51,963 nt of DNA, taken from positions 1-51,963 of the forward strand of contig CAIKAC010000001.1 of the NCBI GenBank assembly GCA_903825305.1, read 5' to 3'. Every line of letters begins with the position of its first letter. Position 1 is the stretch's first letter. Of the stretch, positions 8,983 to 17,946 are shown piece by piece. The stretch is from an uncultured Actinomycetes bacterium (GTDB lineage Bacteria > Actinomycetota > Acidimicrobiia > Acidimicrobiales > RAAP-2). The notes below the pieces were generated by a model, which saw only the letters and a program-made list of their open reading frames with translations, did no database searches and was not told the origin of the DNA. A program made the position numbers and the translations under genes.

Positions 8983-10418
8983 AAAACAGCGACGTCATCG
9001 TTATCGGTGGCGGAATAGCAGGGCTTGCAGCCGCCCACCGACTCGCGACCCTTGGCCAGGGGGCAGTGACGGTGCGGGTCCTCGAAGCTGGAGGCCGTGT
9101 AGGGGGACGACTCGACAAGGTGCAGGTCCATGGCGCCACCGTCGACGCAGCTGCCGATGGGGTGCTCGCGCGTCGGCCAGAACTTGTTGCCTTGCTCACC
9201 GAGCTCGGCCATGGTGACGAAACGATGACCATTGCCGCATCAGGGGCACATGTGTTTGCCCGAGGAGCCCTGCGCGAACTCCCTCGAGACTTACAAGTTG
9301 GCATTCCGATGCGGTGGCGTTCACTGGCTGCGTCAAAAACGATGTCCACGCGGGGCTTACTCCGTGCCCTCGTCGACGTCGTCGCTCCACGCACGGTGGG
9401 TCGAGGCCCACTCCAAGATCGCGCCATTGGTTCACTCGTCGAACGCAAGCTCGGCCTCGAGGTCGTGAACACCTTGGTCGATCCCATGCTCGGTGGCATT
9501 GTGGCTGGGCGGGTTCAAGACTTAAGTGCTCAGTCACTCATGCCGCCACTACTTGAGGCAGCCCAGAAGCCAGGCAGTTTGATGAAGGCCATGCGAGACG
9601 CCGTGCCCCCCGCATCTGACACGCCTCCCCCGCCCGCCTTCATCAGTGTTGCCGGTGGCATGTATCGACTTATTGATCTCCTCGACGAAGCCCTTGAGCA
9701 GTTGGGCGTCGAGCGGATTCTCCACGCCGGCGTCACCAATCTCCATCGCCAGCAGGGCTCCGACCCAGCATGGATGGTGGACACCGAAACATCTACCTAT
9801 CGAGCCGATGCGGTGATTGTGGCAACCCCCGCTCACCAAAGCGCCACTTTGTTGGGATCCATCGATCGAGAAATCGCCGAACAACTCGCAGCCATTGATT
9901 ATGCGAGTGTTGGCGTCGTCACCTTGTGCTTGCCTGAATTTGGCGTCACCTTGCCAGAGCATGGAACGGGCATCCTTATCCCTCCCGCCTCAGCCATCCC
10001 CCGAGGACCAGCCAAAGGTCAGCGCTTCTTAACCACTGCGGTTACCTTCTTGGACCGCAAGTGGCCTGTGCTCAAGCAGCCAGGGACGCGGTGGCTACGA
10101 GCATCGGTCGGCCGTATTGACGATGAGCGATTTAGCCGCATGACCGATGACGAGATCATCGCCGTGGTGCTCGACGAGCTCTCCCTCGTGCTCGGACCAA
10201 TCGAAACACCTTTCGATGCAGCGGTTACCCGCTGGATGAAAGCACTGCCGCAATATCGGGTGAACCACCAGGCCAAAATCGCCACCATGGAAAATGCAGT
10301 AGAGCGCCACAAGGGTTTAGCGTTGGCTGGCTCTTATCTAGAAGGCGTCGGTGTGCCAGCGTGTATCGCCTCCGGCCGCCACGCTGCTGAGACCATCATC
10401 AGTCATCAGGATCACTAA
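8973..10418 (+). CDS. hemY: Coproporphyrinogen/protoporphyrinogen oxidase, HemY type
   Basis: 481 residues. The N-terminal dinucleotide motif IVIGGGIAGLAAAHRLA is followed by LEAGGRVGGRLDK, the usual FAD-binding pair. DPMLGGIVAGRVQDLSAQSLMP is typical of oxygen-dependent HemY/CgoX, and a final FAD contact region occurs near GLALAGSYLEGVGVPACI. In the Gram-positive route it oxidises coproporphyrinogen III to coproporphyrin III, the substrate of the ferrochelatase encoded just before it. It overlaps hemH by ten bases; the Lnt-like gene begins three bases after its stop. Confidence 0.94.
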   Translation: MPVKNSDVIVIGGGIAGLAAAHRLATLGQGAVTVRVLEAGGRVGGRLDKVQVHGATVDAAADGVLARRPELVALLTELGHGDETMTIAASGAHVFARGALRELPRDLQVGIPMRWRSLAASKTMSTRGLLRALVDVVAPRTVGRGPLQDRAIGSLVERKLGLEVVNTLVDPMLGGIVAGRVQDLSAQSLMPPLLEAAQKPGSLMKAMRDAVPPASDTPPPPAFISVAGGMYRLIDLLDEALEQLGVERILHAGVTNLHRQQGSDPAWMVDTETSTYRADAVIVATPAHQSATLLGSIDREIAEQLAAIDYASVGVVTLCLPEFGVTLPEHGTGILIPPASAIPRGPAKGQRFLTTAVTFLDRKWPVLKQPGTRWLRASVGRIDDERFSRMTDDEIIAVVLDELSLVLGPIETPFDAAVTRWMKALPQYRVNHQAKIATMENAVERHKGLALAGSYLEGVGVPACIASGRHAAETIISHQDH

Positions 10419-10421
10419 GTC

Positions 10422-11930
10422 TTGCCGGCACCGATCCACAGCACCACCCGGAGCGCCATCGCCATCGGCCTCGGTTTGGTGGCTGGTCTCATTGCTGCTG
10501 CTTCGCTGCCTCCCTTAGCGCTGTGGCCGCTCGGGATTCTGGCCATCGCCATCTTGCTCTTGATGGTGGAAGATGAGTCGCGAGGTTGGCGCTTCACGAT
10601 TGGCTTGGCCTTTGGTCTTGGCCAATTCATCCCCGGACTGTGGTGGGCGCAGCACTTCAGCCTCCCTGGCGCATTCGTCCTCATCGCCGTTGAGGCACTC
10701 TTCGTCGCCGGAGCTTGTGTGGCGATTACACCTCGACGAGGCCGAACGTTAAGCGCCATTGGTGCACTAGTGCTCTTTGAATGGCTCCGCATCTCATGGC
10801 CCCTCGGGGGACTTCCCATTGGTGGTGTGGCCTTGGGTCAGATCAATGGGCCCTTGGCTCCCTTGGCGCGACTTGGCGGCAGCCTGGCCATCATCGCCGG
10901 GGTGGTTATTGCCGGTGCTGGTCTTCGTCACCTCCTCTCGGCATCGGCTTCTCGCAACCAAGGCGATATGAGCGCTGCGCGACGAGCAGTCCTTGGTGGC
11001 GTCATGGTGACCTGTGTTGTTGTCCTGGTACTGGTCGCCATGGTGAGCTCATCAGGCGGACCCGTCGTGAACACCATCCACGTGGCCGCCGTCCAAGGTG
11101 GTGGTAAGCGCGGCACATCGGCGCAACAAACTGATCCAACGGGCGTCACCCTTGCCCAGCTCAAGGCTTTGCGAGAGGTGCCGACGGGCACCAACCTGTG
11201 CGTCTTGCCCGAAGACGTGATCGGTCTCAGCGGACCCTTGGTTGGTTCATGGCAACTCAATGCGCTCTCTGCAGCCGCACGCTCACACCACTGCTATCTC
11301 ACAGCTGGAGTTACCCAGCCCGTGGGCTTCCATCAATTTTTGAATTACGTCGTAGGCATCAACCCATCGGGAAGCATCATCGCTCACGTTGAGAAGGCCC
11401 ACCGCGTGCCCTTCGGTGAATACGTTCCCCTCCGGAGCCTATTGAGCCATGTGGCAAATTTTTCGGGCGTTCCGCGCGACGCCGTCATCGGCCATGGCGT
11501 GGGTACCATGCAACTTGGTACCACTCGACTCGGCGTCTTGATTTCATTTGAAGTGTTCTTCTCCTCGCGTTCCTTGCCACAAATCCGTGACGGAGCCGAG
11601 CTGCTCATCGTCCCCACGAACACCACGTCGTATCCGGGAACCCAGATGCCGAGCGTGGAACTCGCAGCCGCGAGGCTCCAAGCCATGGAGACAGGCCGAA
11701 ACCTTGTTCAAGCGTCACCAACTGGATTTAGCGCCATCATCAGCCCTAATGGCCATGTTGTGGCCAAAAGCTCCCTGAGCAGCCAGGGCGTCGTGAGCGG
11801 AGTCGTGGGTTTGCGAAACGGCCGCACCGTCTATGACGACACTGGGGACCTACCCGTCTTACTCCTCGCCGCGCTCTGCCTTGGCCTTGGATGGGTGCGA
11901 GCGCTTAAGTCGCCGGCTACTTACTCGTAG
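10422..11930 (+). CDS. lnt: Apolipoprotein N-acyltransferase homologue with catalytic Cys replaced by Ser
   Basis: 502 residues from a TTG three bases after hemY (AGGAT 11 bases upstream). The N-terminal half has about six membrane helices and the C-terminal half is a nitrilase-like domain, with one closing helix. In Lnt the triad is Glu-Lys-Cys. Here the Glu is E264 (VLPEDVIG) and the Lys is K325 (VEKAHRVPFGEYVPLR), but the Cys position in the usual ICYE/ICFE motif reads I-S-F-E, with Ser375 (codon TCA, 11544-11546). It may be inactive, a different transferase, or a serine variant. Fold assignment is firm, activity uncertain. Confidence 0.85.
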   Translation: MPAPIHSTTRSAIAIGLGLVAGLIAAASLPPLALWPLGILAIAILLLMVEDESRGWRFTIGLAFGLGQFIPGLWWAQHFSLPGAFVLIAVEALFVAGACVAITPRRGRTLSAIGALVLFEWLRISWPLGGLPIGGVALGQINGPLAPLARLGGSLAIIAGVVIAGAGLRHLLSASASRNQGDMSAARRAVLGGVMVTCVVVLVLVAMVSSSGGPVVNTIHVAAVQGGGKRGTSAQQTDPTGVTLAQLKALREVPTGTNLCVLPEDVIGLSGPLVGSWQLNALSAAARSHHCYLTAGVTQPVGFHQFLNYVVGINPSGSIIAHVEKAHRVPFGEYVPLRSLLSHVANFSGVPRDAVIGHGVGTMQLGTTRLGVLISFEVFFSSRSLPQIRDGAELLIVPTNTTSYPGTQMPSVELAAARLQAMETGRNLVQASPTGFSAIISPNGHVVAKSSLSSQGVVSGVVGLRNGRTVYDDTGDLPVLLLAALCLGLGWVRALKSPATYS

Positions 11931-12415
11931 TACCCCGAGTGGAGGTAGACACAGGGAATGCCTTCGTCGACGTACATCTGGTGGTTCGAAGGGTCATCTT
12001 CAAAGGCCAACAAGATGTCGAAGCCGCGATCACGCAGATCCATGACGACTCCTCGCTTGAAGTCCGTGACCTGTTCGTAGTCATTCCAATTGCGCATGAT
12101 GAGCAAATCCCAGCGCAAGCCATAGCGTTCAAGCCACGCCACCGTCTGTGCTTGTACTCGCTGGGGCCGACCGGTGAGCAAGATGACCTGCAGGCTTTGG
12201 TCTAAGAGCCCCATGAGCGTGGCTATCTCTTCGATGACGGGATCGGAGCCACAGGCTTCAAAGAAGGCCACCCAGTCACGTTGCCCATAATCAAGAAAGT
12301 GTTGGCGACCAGCGGCATCAGAGAGCACGCCATCGATATCGAAGACGACCGCTCGAGATGGCTCAAGCGTACTGTGGTGCTGGAGCCACGCTCCGGTCAG
12401 ATTGGTGTCACTCAT
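11921..12415 (-). CDS. HAD-superfamily phosphatase, polynucleotide-kinase 3'-phosphatase-like
   Basis: 164 residues. The HAD motif I FDIDGVLSD gives nucleophile D26 and acid/base D28, motif II is LLTGRPQ, a conserved Lys lies in DFKRG, and motif III is AFEDDPSN. There is almost no cap domain, so large substrates such as nucleic acid ends or proteins are possible. The spacing resembles the phosphatase half of T4 Pnk; the substrate is unknown. Its 3' end overlaps the convergent lnt-like gene by ten bases, and it diverges from the MprF-like gene with 64 bases between. Confidence 0.82.
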   Translation of the reverse strand: MSDTNLTGAWLQHHSTLEPSRAVVFDIDGVLSDAAGRQHFLDYGQRDWVAFFEACGSDPVIEEIATLMGLLDQSLQVILLTGRPQRVQAQTVAWLERYGLRWDLLIMRNWNDYEQVTDFKRGVVMDLRDRGFDILLAFEDDPSNHQMYVDEGIPCVYLHSGYYE

Positions 12416-12479
12416 GCTCTATCCATCGTAGATGGCGGGTAGCCCTTGCCCGCTCGCTCGGGTGAGAGAATGGGGTCCC

Positions 12480-15400
12480 ATGGTTCTGAGCACTCCTCTC
12501 GAGCACAAACTCGCCATCCCTCTCGGTAGTCGAGTCATGGTGCTTGGATCCCTTGAACTCGGTGCGAGCGCTCATCCCTCGGGTTCCCCTTCTTCGGCCA
12601 TCGTTATTCGTGAGCTCATGCAGTGGGAGGGCCCGGGAGCACTCATCTTGACGGGGCAATTGTTTGGCGACAATGACGTCGATGCCGCCATCGAGCGCCA
12701 TCTCGCCCTCTTTGAGGCCATTCGGAGCTTCGCTTCGCACCCCCATCGATCTGCTTTTTTCGTTCACGATCACGCAGCCGGCCACGAATTTTCGGCAGAG
12801 CGATTGCAAACCTTCAACCTGAACGTGGTCGATCACCTTGAGGTTCGCTGCACCACGGCGACCGGTGAGCGTCGTGTCCTCGTCACGAGCTCAAGCAATC
12901 AGCGCGATGTGAACACGGAGATGATTGAGGGCGCCCCGTGGCTTGAGGGTGCTGAATATCTCGATGAGCCAGGTGCGCTTCGGCGATTCACCCAATCACG
13001 AACCCTTTATCGCCGGCTTTCCAAACTGGTGTGGATCCCGCCCGTAGTCGCCGTGATCGTCGCCTTGCTGTCTGCCACCACCTTGGTGAGCAACTCACTC
13101 AAACGCATCGCCATCCACGCCAAGGGACATCGCAAAGACATCATCACCGAGATCACCAATGCCAATTGGGGCGAGCGCCTCCTCGTCGCGCTTATTGCGG
13201 TCATCGTGGTTGAAGCAATCGTTGGCCTCATTGCCACCTTCTTGGCCCGTCGAGCCTTCGATCACGCCACGCTGATGCCAAGCAATTCCGCTTCCGACAT
13301 CGGTACCGAATCAGCTGATCAAGACCTCATCGCCGATCAAGACTCCCTCGATGAGGTACGGCGTTATCTTGCCGATGGCGGCACGGGGGTCATCACCTGT
13401 GGTGGCCGATCACCTTCGCTGCTGCGCCTTGACGCTGGGTTCTTCGCCACCTTGGGCAGTTCAGGGATGGTCGTCCGAGAACACCAAGGCCGCTTAGGCC
13501 TGCCGCCCGTATTTGTGGCTCACCAGCAAGTTGCGTTCCTTGACCTTGAGACCGGCGCTGATATTCACGTGCGCCTCAGCGCCCAAGATCATGAGCTCCA
13601 AGAGGCAAGTTTGCTCGAGCGCCTTACAACGAGTGACTGCGTGGCGGAGATTCCCCCTCATCGAGGTGCTCCCCAGCTCATTGCCTCGTGGCCAACCGGT
13701 CATTCGTGGCCTCCAGCCTCTGAACAAACTGCTGCCTTTCGCAGCGATCGCCGCATCAAGCGCTTCGCTGCAGCGGCCTTGCTCATCACGGGCTTACTCG
13801 ACGTGCTCGTCGCCATCTCCCCACCGCTGCGCAGTCGCCTCCACGACATCTTGACCTATCTCCCCTTGGGAGCATCCCAGGCCGCTGCCGCGGTCGTTGC
13901 GGTCATCGGCATCTGTCTCGTGATGTTGGCCCGCGGTATTTTGCGAGGACAACGTCGAAGTTGGATTGCTGCGGTGATCTTGCTGGCCTCGTCCATTGTG
14001 TTCCACCTCATCCACGCTGGCTCCCTCGGAGCTGCCAGCGTTTCCATTGCCGTCCTTGTTCTCCTCATCGTGAAGCGTGGGTGCTTTAGCGCCTCGACGG
14101 ATCGACGCAGTCTGGCCACGGCAGCTCCGGCGCTCTTCACCATTGCGGGGGTAGCCATTGCTGCTGGTTTCATCGGCGTGGAACTCTCGGATCTTCGCCA
14201 CCACCACCCCCTGCCTGCTTGGCCGCTCGTCATTGTCGCGGTAGCCGAGCGAATGGTCGGACTCTCCACCATTGCCTTGCCTGATCACATTGATGACTTT
14301 GTCTACCCCACCATGCTCACCGTGGGGATCTGCCTTCTCATTGCCACGCTGTATTTGCTCACTCGGCCGGTGGTGGATCGACGACTCTCTGATCACCATG
14401 GTGCGGCTCAGCGTCGAATTGCCGAAGCGCGCGCTCGCGACATTGTGCAGCGTCACGGTCGAGGAACCCTTGACTTTTTTGCGCTCCGCGACGATAAGCA
14501 GTTTTTCTTTTTTGGTGACTCGGTGGTGGCCTACGCCGTCTTTGGTGGGATCGCGCTGGCGTCTCCCGACCCCATTGGGCCCGAACAAGAGCGAGTCCAA
14601 GTGTGGGCTGCTTTTAAGAGTTTTTGTGATTCCCACGCGTGGACACCAGCGGTGACCGGAGCTGCCGAAGGATGGTTGGAGGTCTACACCGATGCTGGCA
14701 TGCGCCACATCTACCTCGGTGACGAAGCTGTGGTCAATGTCCAAACCTTCAGCCTTGAAGGCGGAAAGATGAAGGGGTTACGCCAGGCCAACACCCGAGT
14801 GGCCCGTAATGGCTACACCGTGGAATTCCTTGACCCAGCCAAGATTGATCCTGCTCGCGTACCCGCCCTCGTCGAACTTATGGAAATGCTGCGACGAGGT
14901 GAGCAAGAGCGCGGCTACTCCATGATGCTTGGTCGGCTCTTCAACCCCAAAGACACCGGGTTGTTGCTTACGGTTGTCTCCGATCCCCAGGGCCACCCCG
15001 TCGCCATGTGTCACTTCGTCCCCTCACCGGCCATCAATGGCTTCAGTCTCGACATGATGAGGCGCGACCCTGGTGATCATCCCAATGGCTTGCTTGATTT
15101 CTGTCTCTGCCAAACCTTTGAGTACCTAAAAGCCCAAGGGGCGACCGGTGTGAGCTTGAACTTTGCCGCCTTCCGATCGATTCTCGACGGCGAACGTGGC
15201 GAAGGCATCACCACCAAGATTGAGCGCTGGGGTCTCAAGCGGATGAGCTCCATTCTCCCTATTGAGTCGCTGTGGCGCTTTAATGAGAAATACAACCCCG
15301 AATGGCTCGCCCGTTACCTCGTCTACGCCGCACCAGAGCAACTCTTGCCAACGGCAGCTGCGGCACTGCGGGCTGAATCGCTTACCGAGATTCCCCTCGT

Positions 15401-15497
15401 TGGTCGCCTGCTGGCATCAGATCCTTCCAACCGGCCAGCAACGGTCGTTCCCGAAGAGCTCTTGGAATCGAGTACCGCTAGCCCAAGCGTCGACTAA
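12480..15497 (+). CDS. MprF/LysX-type lysylphosphatidylglycerol synthase-like protein with an N-terminal pseudo-metallophosphoesterase
   Basis: About 1005 residues. From about residue 660 to 955 it matches the DUF2156 GNAT-like aminoacyl-transferase domain of MprF (DFFALRDDKQFFF, FGDSVVAYAV, GRLFNPKDTGLLL, GVSLNFAAFRSIL). A block of six or seven membrane helices precedes it (about 427-637). Residues 1-180 and 300-400 look like the two halves of a calcineurin-like phosphoesterase, interrupted by two membrane helices (about 183-206 and 234-256). However, the expected D-x-H, GD, GNHD and GHTH ligand motifs read GSLELG, TGQLF, VHDHA and CGGRS, so metal binding is probably lost. MprF-family proteins add Lys to phosphatidylglycerol. 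The ATG at 12480 leaves room for a divergent promoter; an in-frame ATG at 12432 would add 16 residues. Confidence 0.85.
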   Translation: MVLSTPLEHKLAIPLGSRVMVLGSLELGASAHPSGSPSSAIVIRELMQWEGPGALILTGQLFGDNDVDAAIERHLALFEAIRSFASHPHRSAFFVHDHAAGHEFSAERLQTFNLNVVDHLEVRCTTATGERRVLVTSSSNQRDVNTEMIEGAPWLEGAEYLDEPGALRRFTQSRTLYRRLSKLVWIPPVVAVIVALLSATTLVSNSLKRIAIHAKGHRKDIITEITNANWGERLLVALIAVIVVEAIVGLIATFLARRAFDHATLMPSNSASDIGTESADQDLIADQDSLDEVRRYLADGGTGVITCGGRSPSLLRLDAGFFATLGSSGMVVREHQGRLGLPPVFVAHQQVAFLDLETGADIHVRLSAQDHELQEASLLERLTTSDCVAEIPPHRGAPQLIASWPTGHSWPPASEQTAAFRSDRRIKRFAAAALLITGLLDVLVAISPPLRSRLHDILTYLPLGASQAAAAVVAVIGICLVMLARGILRGQRRSWIAAVILLASSIVFHLIHAGSLGAASVSIAVLVLLIVKRGCFSASTDRRSLATAAPALFTIAGVAIAAGFIGVELSDLRHHHPLPAWPLVIVAVAERMVGLSTIALPDHIDDFVYPTMLTVGICLLIATLYLLTRPVVDRRLSDHHGAAQRRIAEARARDIVQRHGRGTLDFFALRDDKQFFFFGDSVVAYAVFGGIALASPDPIGPEQERVQVWAAFKSFCDSHAWTPAVTGAAEGWLEVYTDAGMRHIYLGDEAVVNVQTFSLEGGKMKGLRQANTRVARNGYTVEFLDPAKIDPARVPALVELMEMLRRGEQERGYSMMLGRLFNPKDTGLLLTVVSDPQGHPVAMCHFVPSPAINGFSLDMMRRDPGDHPNGLLDFCLCQTFEYLKAQGATGVSLNFAAFRSILDGERGEGITTKIERWGLKRMSSILPIESLWRFNEKYNPEWLARYLVYAAPEQLLPTAAAALRAESLTEIPLVGRLLASDPSNRPATVVPEELLESSTASPSVD

Positions 15498-16350
15498 GCG
15501 CTTCGACGAACACTTCGGCCGCCGACGGTTCAAAGCCAAGAAACAAACTGGGCTCTGTGGCTTCGAACTCAATCACGACTGGTCCTTGGTCGGTGGGGAC
15601 GAGATCCACCCGGGCATAGAGCAAAGGTGCGCTAAGCCCTAGGTGAGCAACCACGCCAGCGTGAGCAGCCACCGCAACCAGCTGCTGTGCTTCATTGGAA
15701 ACTCGTGCACTGATTTGTTCTTGACGAAAGAGCCGTGAGCGATCCAGAGCGTCAGCTTTCAACATGGGACCTTTCGCGATTGCATGACTGGGCCAGCCAT
15801 CGATGAGAACGACGGCCGTTTCGTGCTCTTGTTCGACCAAGGAGATGTAGGGCTGCACCATGACGACCTTGCCCTCGTCGAGGAGATCATGCGCATGCTT
15901 GCGGGCTCGTAGCTCGTCTCCGGCATCAAAACGCTCGGCGCCCATGGACCCGGCGCCCACACTTGGCTTGAGCACCAAGGCATCGTCGCGAGCAAAGGAG
16001 AAGGCGTCAAGCTCTTCGTGACTGGCCAGATAGGTCGTGGGAATTGTAGGGATGCCCATGGCAGCCAAGTCTTCGAGGTATCGCTTGTCGGTGTTCCATG
16101 CGACTACCGACGCAGGATTGAAAAGGCGCTCGACGCTCTGTGCCCAGGAAAGAAACTCAGCAAGATGGTCAGTGTAGTCCCAGGTGTTTCGAATTACCGT
16201 GACGTCAAAGTTTGACCAATCCACCCCTTCATCGCGCCAATCCTCAAAGCTCAGTGAAATGCCTCGAGCTTCAGCTACTTGGGCAAGGAGTGCGCTATCT
16301 TCATCACCTTCGGGGAATTGCGCACAGGTCGCAATGGCGACAGAACGCAT
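15478..16350 (-). CDS. ATP-grasp ligase-like protein
   Basis: 290 residues. VIRNTWDYTDHLAEFLSW, NTDKRYLEDLAAMGIPTIPT, LVLKPSVGAGSMGAERF and the C-terminal ARVDLV...VVIEFEATEPS are the features of ATP-grasp enzymes. They match in particular the group often annotated as DcsG-like (O-ureido-serine cyclo-ligase-like). K148-type Lys and the metal-binding Glu near the end are present, so it is probably active, forming an amide or ring from a carboxylate with ATP. The substrate is unknown. Its ATG immediately follows the nuoN stop (TAA-ATG, no gap), so it is probably the last gene of the nuo transcript. Its 3' end overlaps the convergent MprF-like gene by 20 bases. Confidence 0.82.
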   Translation of the reverse strand: MRSVAIATCAQFPEGDEDSALLAQVAEARGISLSFEDWRDEGVDWSNFDVTVIRNTWDYTDHLAEFLSWAQSVERLFNPASVVAWNTDKRYLEDLAAMGIPTIPTTYLASHEELDAFSFARDDALVLKPSVGAGSMGAERFDAGDELRARKHAHDLLDEGKVVMVQPYISLVEQEHETAVVLIDGWPSHAIAKGPMLKADALDRSRLFRQEQISARVSNEAQQLVAVAAHAGVVAHLGLSAPLLYARVDLVPTDQGPVVIEFEATEPSLFLGFEPSAAEVFVEALSRRLG

Positions 16351-17946
16351 TTAGCCGAGGAGTGACATCGTCGCGGCATGCGCCAACGACAACAGCGGCC
16401 CAGGCACAATGCCGAAGATGATGGTGAAGGCCGCAGCCAAGGTGACGCCCGTGAGGGCAACGGGAGAAACGCCAACGTGGGCAATTTCGACTTCCGTGGG
16501 CAGTTCTTCTTCGAGCATCAGCGTGGCGCCGAGATGATGCATCGGTGCCGAGACGCCGGTCTCCACGCCAAGTTCATCGACATCGGTGGGTGCGCCAACG
16601 GGTCGAACGCTGATCAAGGTGAGGCGAAGGTACGCAAAGCCAGAAATCACAGCACTCACCATGGCAATCAACGCCAAGGGCCAACTTCCTACCGACACCG
16701 CTGCTGAGAGCACACCCAACTTGGCAAAGAGTCCGGTCGTGAACGGCGCTCCCGCTTGCGCCAGTAGCAACACGACGAGGCACGCACCGAGTAGCGGGCT
16801 CCGACGAAGCAAACCTCGATATGACGCAATGTCCGTGTCGCGATCACCGTTACCTGAAACCAAGGTGATGACACCGAAGACGCCCACCGTCATGATGGCG
16901 TAGGCGAACAGGTAGTACAGCGCAGCTTGAACACCTCTGGTGGTCGCCGCTTCAACACCCAGCAGGATAAAGCCCGCGTGATTGATTGATGAGTACGCCA
17001 TCATGCGCTTGACGTCGCGCTGCACCACCATCAACAACGCGCCCAGCAACAGTGACGCAACCGCAAGGGCGTAGATGATGGGCTGCCAGGTAGCCGCTTG
17101 GGTGCCAAAGGCACTCAGCAATACGCGCAGCAAGGCGGCGAAGCCACCAATCTTGGCCACAGCAGCCATGAAACCGGTGACAGGAGACGGAGCACCTTGG
17201 TAGACGTCGGGCGTCCAGAAGTGGAACGGCACGGCCGCCACCTTGAAGGCAAAGCCAACAATCATGAGGCCGAGGCCGGCGTAGAGGAGTCCTGGGTGCT
17301 GCGCGGTGTTCTGTCCGAGGAAGTCGACGATTTGGGTCAGGTTGGTCGTACCCGTGGCGCCATAGGTCAGTGCGATGCCATAAACAAAGACCGCCGATGA
17401 GAAGCCTCCGAGAATGAAGTACTTCAGCGCCGCCTCTCCAGATTCAGCCCGGCGAGGGTTGAACGCGACCAGCACGTAGAGCGCGATGGAGAGAATTTCG
17501 AGGGCCAAGAAGATGACGACGAGGTCATTGGCTGAGGCCATCAGTACCGCACCGGCTGCTGAGATCAAGGCGAGGATGAGGTACTCAGCGCTCGAGATGT
17601 CTTCTCGCTTGAGATAGTCATGGCCAATCAGCGAGGCCAAGATCACACAGCTCGATACTGCGATAGCCATGAAGACCGAGAAGCCATCCATCACGATGGC
17701 GTGAGCGATCGTGGTCGTCGCCCCTTGGACCAACACGCGGTGCCACTCAACCAAAGAGGAGATGAGTGCCGCCAAGGCCGTGGTGACCGTCATGGCGGTT
17801 GCTACATCACGGCGAAGGCCACCAGGCACCATGGCCGTAATCGCCATGATGAGTACTGCTCCCCCGATGAGGATGAGTACCGGCAAAATGGCGAGGTAGT
17901 CAATCGACGGCATCTTGATCATGGTGGTTGCGAGCTCGGTAATCAC
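16351..17946 (-). CDS. nuoN: NADH-quinone oxidoreductase subunit N
   Basis: 531 residues with about 14 membrane helices, an antiporter-like proton-pumping subunit of complex I. The pump Glu lies in FLALEILSIALYVLVAFNPR. The Lys-rich central helices are visible around GGFSSAVFVYGIAL and VAAVPFHFWTPDVYQGAPSPVTGFMA (split by my spacing here). A hydrophilic insertion before the last helices (about 455-495, VDELGVETGVSAPM) is longer than usual. It overlaps nuoM by four bases. Confidence 0.95.
   Translation of the reverse strand: MITELATTMIKMPSIDYLAILPVLILIGGAVLIMAITAMVPGGLRRDVATAMTVTTALAALISSLVEWHRVLVQGATTTIAHAIVMDGFSVFMAIAVSSCVILASLIGHDYLKREDISSAEYLILALISAAGAVLMASANDLVVIFLALEILSIALYVLVAFNPRRAESGEAALKYFILGGFSSAVFVYGIALTYGATGTTNLTQIVDFLGQNTAQHPGLLYAGLGLMIVGFAFKVAAVPFHFWTPDVYQGAPSPVTGFMAAVAKIGGFAALLRVLLSAFGTQAATWQPIIYALAVASLLLGALLMVVQRDVKRMMAYSSINHAGFILLGVEAATTRGVQAALYYLFAYAIMTVGVFGVITLVSGNGDRDTDIASYRGLLRRSPLLGACLVVLLLAQAGAPFTTGLFAKLGVLSAAVSVGSWPLALIAMVSAVISGFAYLRLTLISVRPVGAPTDVDELGVETGVSAPMHHLGATLMLEEELPTEVEIAHVGVSPVALTGVTLAAAFTIIFGIVPGPLLSLAHAATMSLLG

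Noticed and set aside
11920-11942. ACTCG/CGAGT inverted repeat at the lnt/HAD convergent ends
   Set aside because: Only five pairs within overlapping coding ends, no T-run; too weak to call a terminator.
12432-12479. Upstream ATG of the MprF-like gene
   Set aside because: It would leave only 16 bases to the divergent HAD gene and shows no ribosome-binding site; the ATG at 12480 has GGGG upstream and room for promoters.
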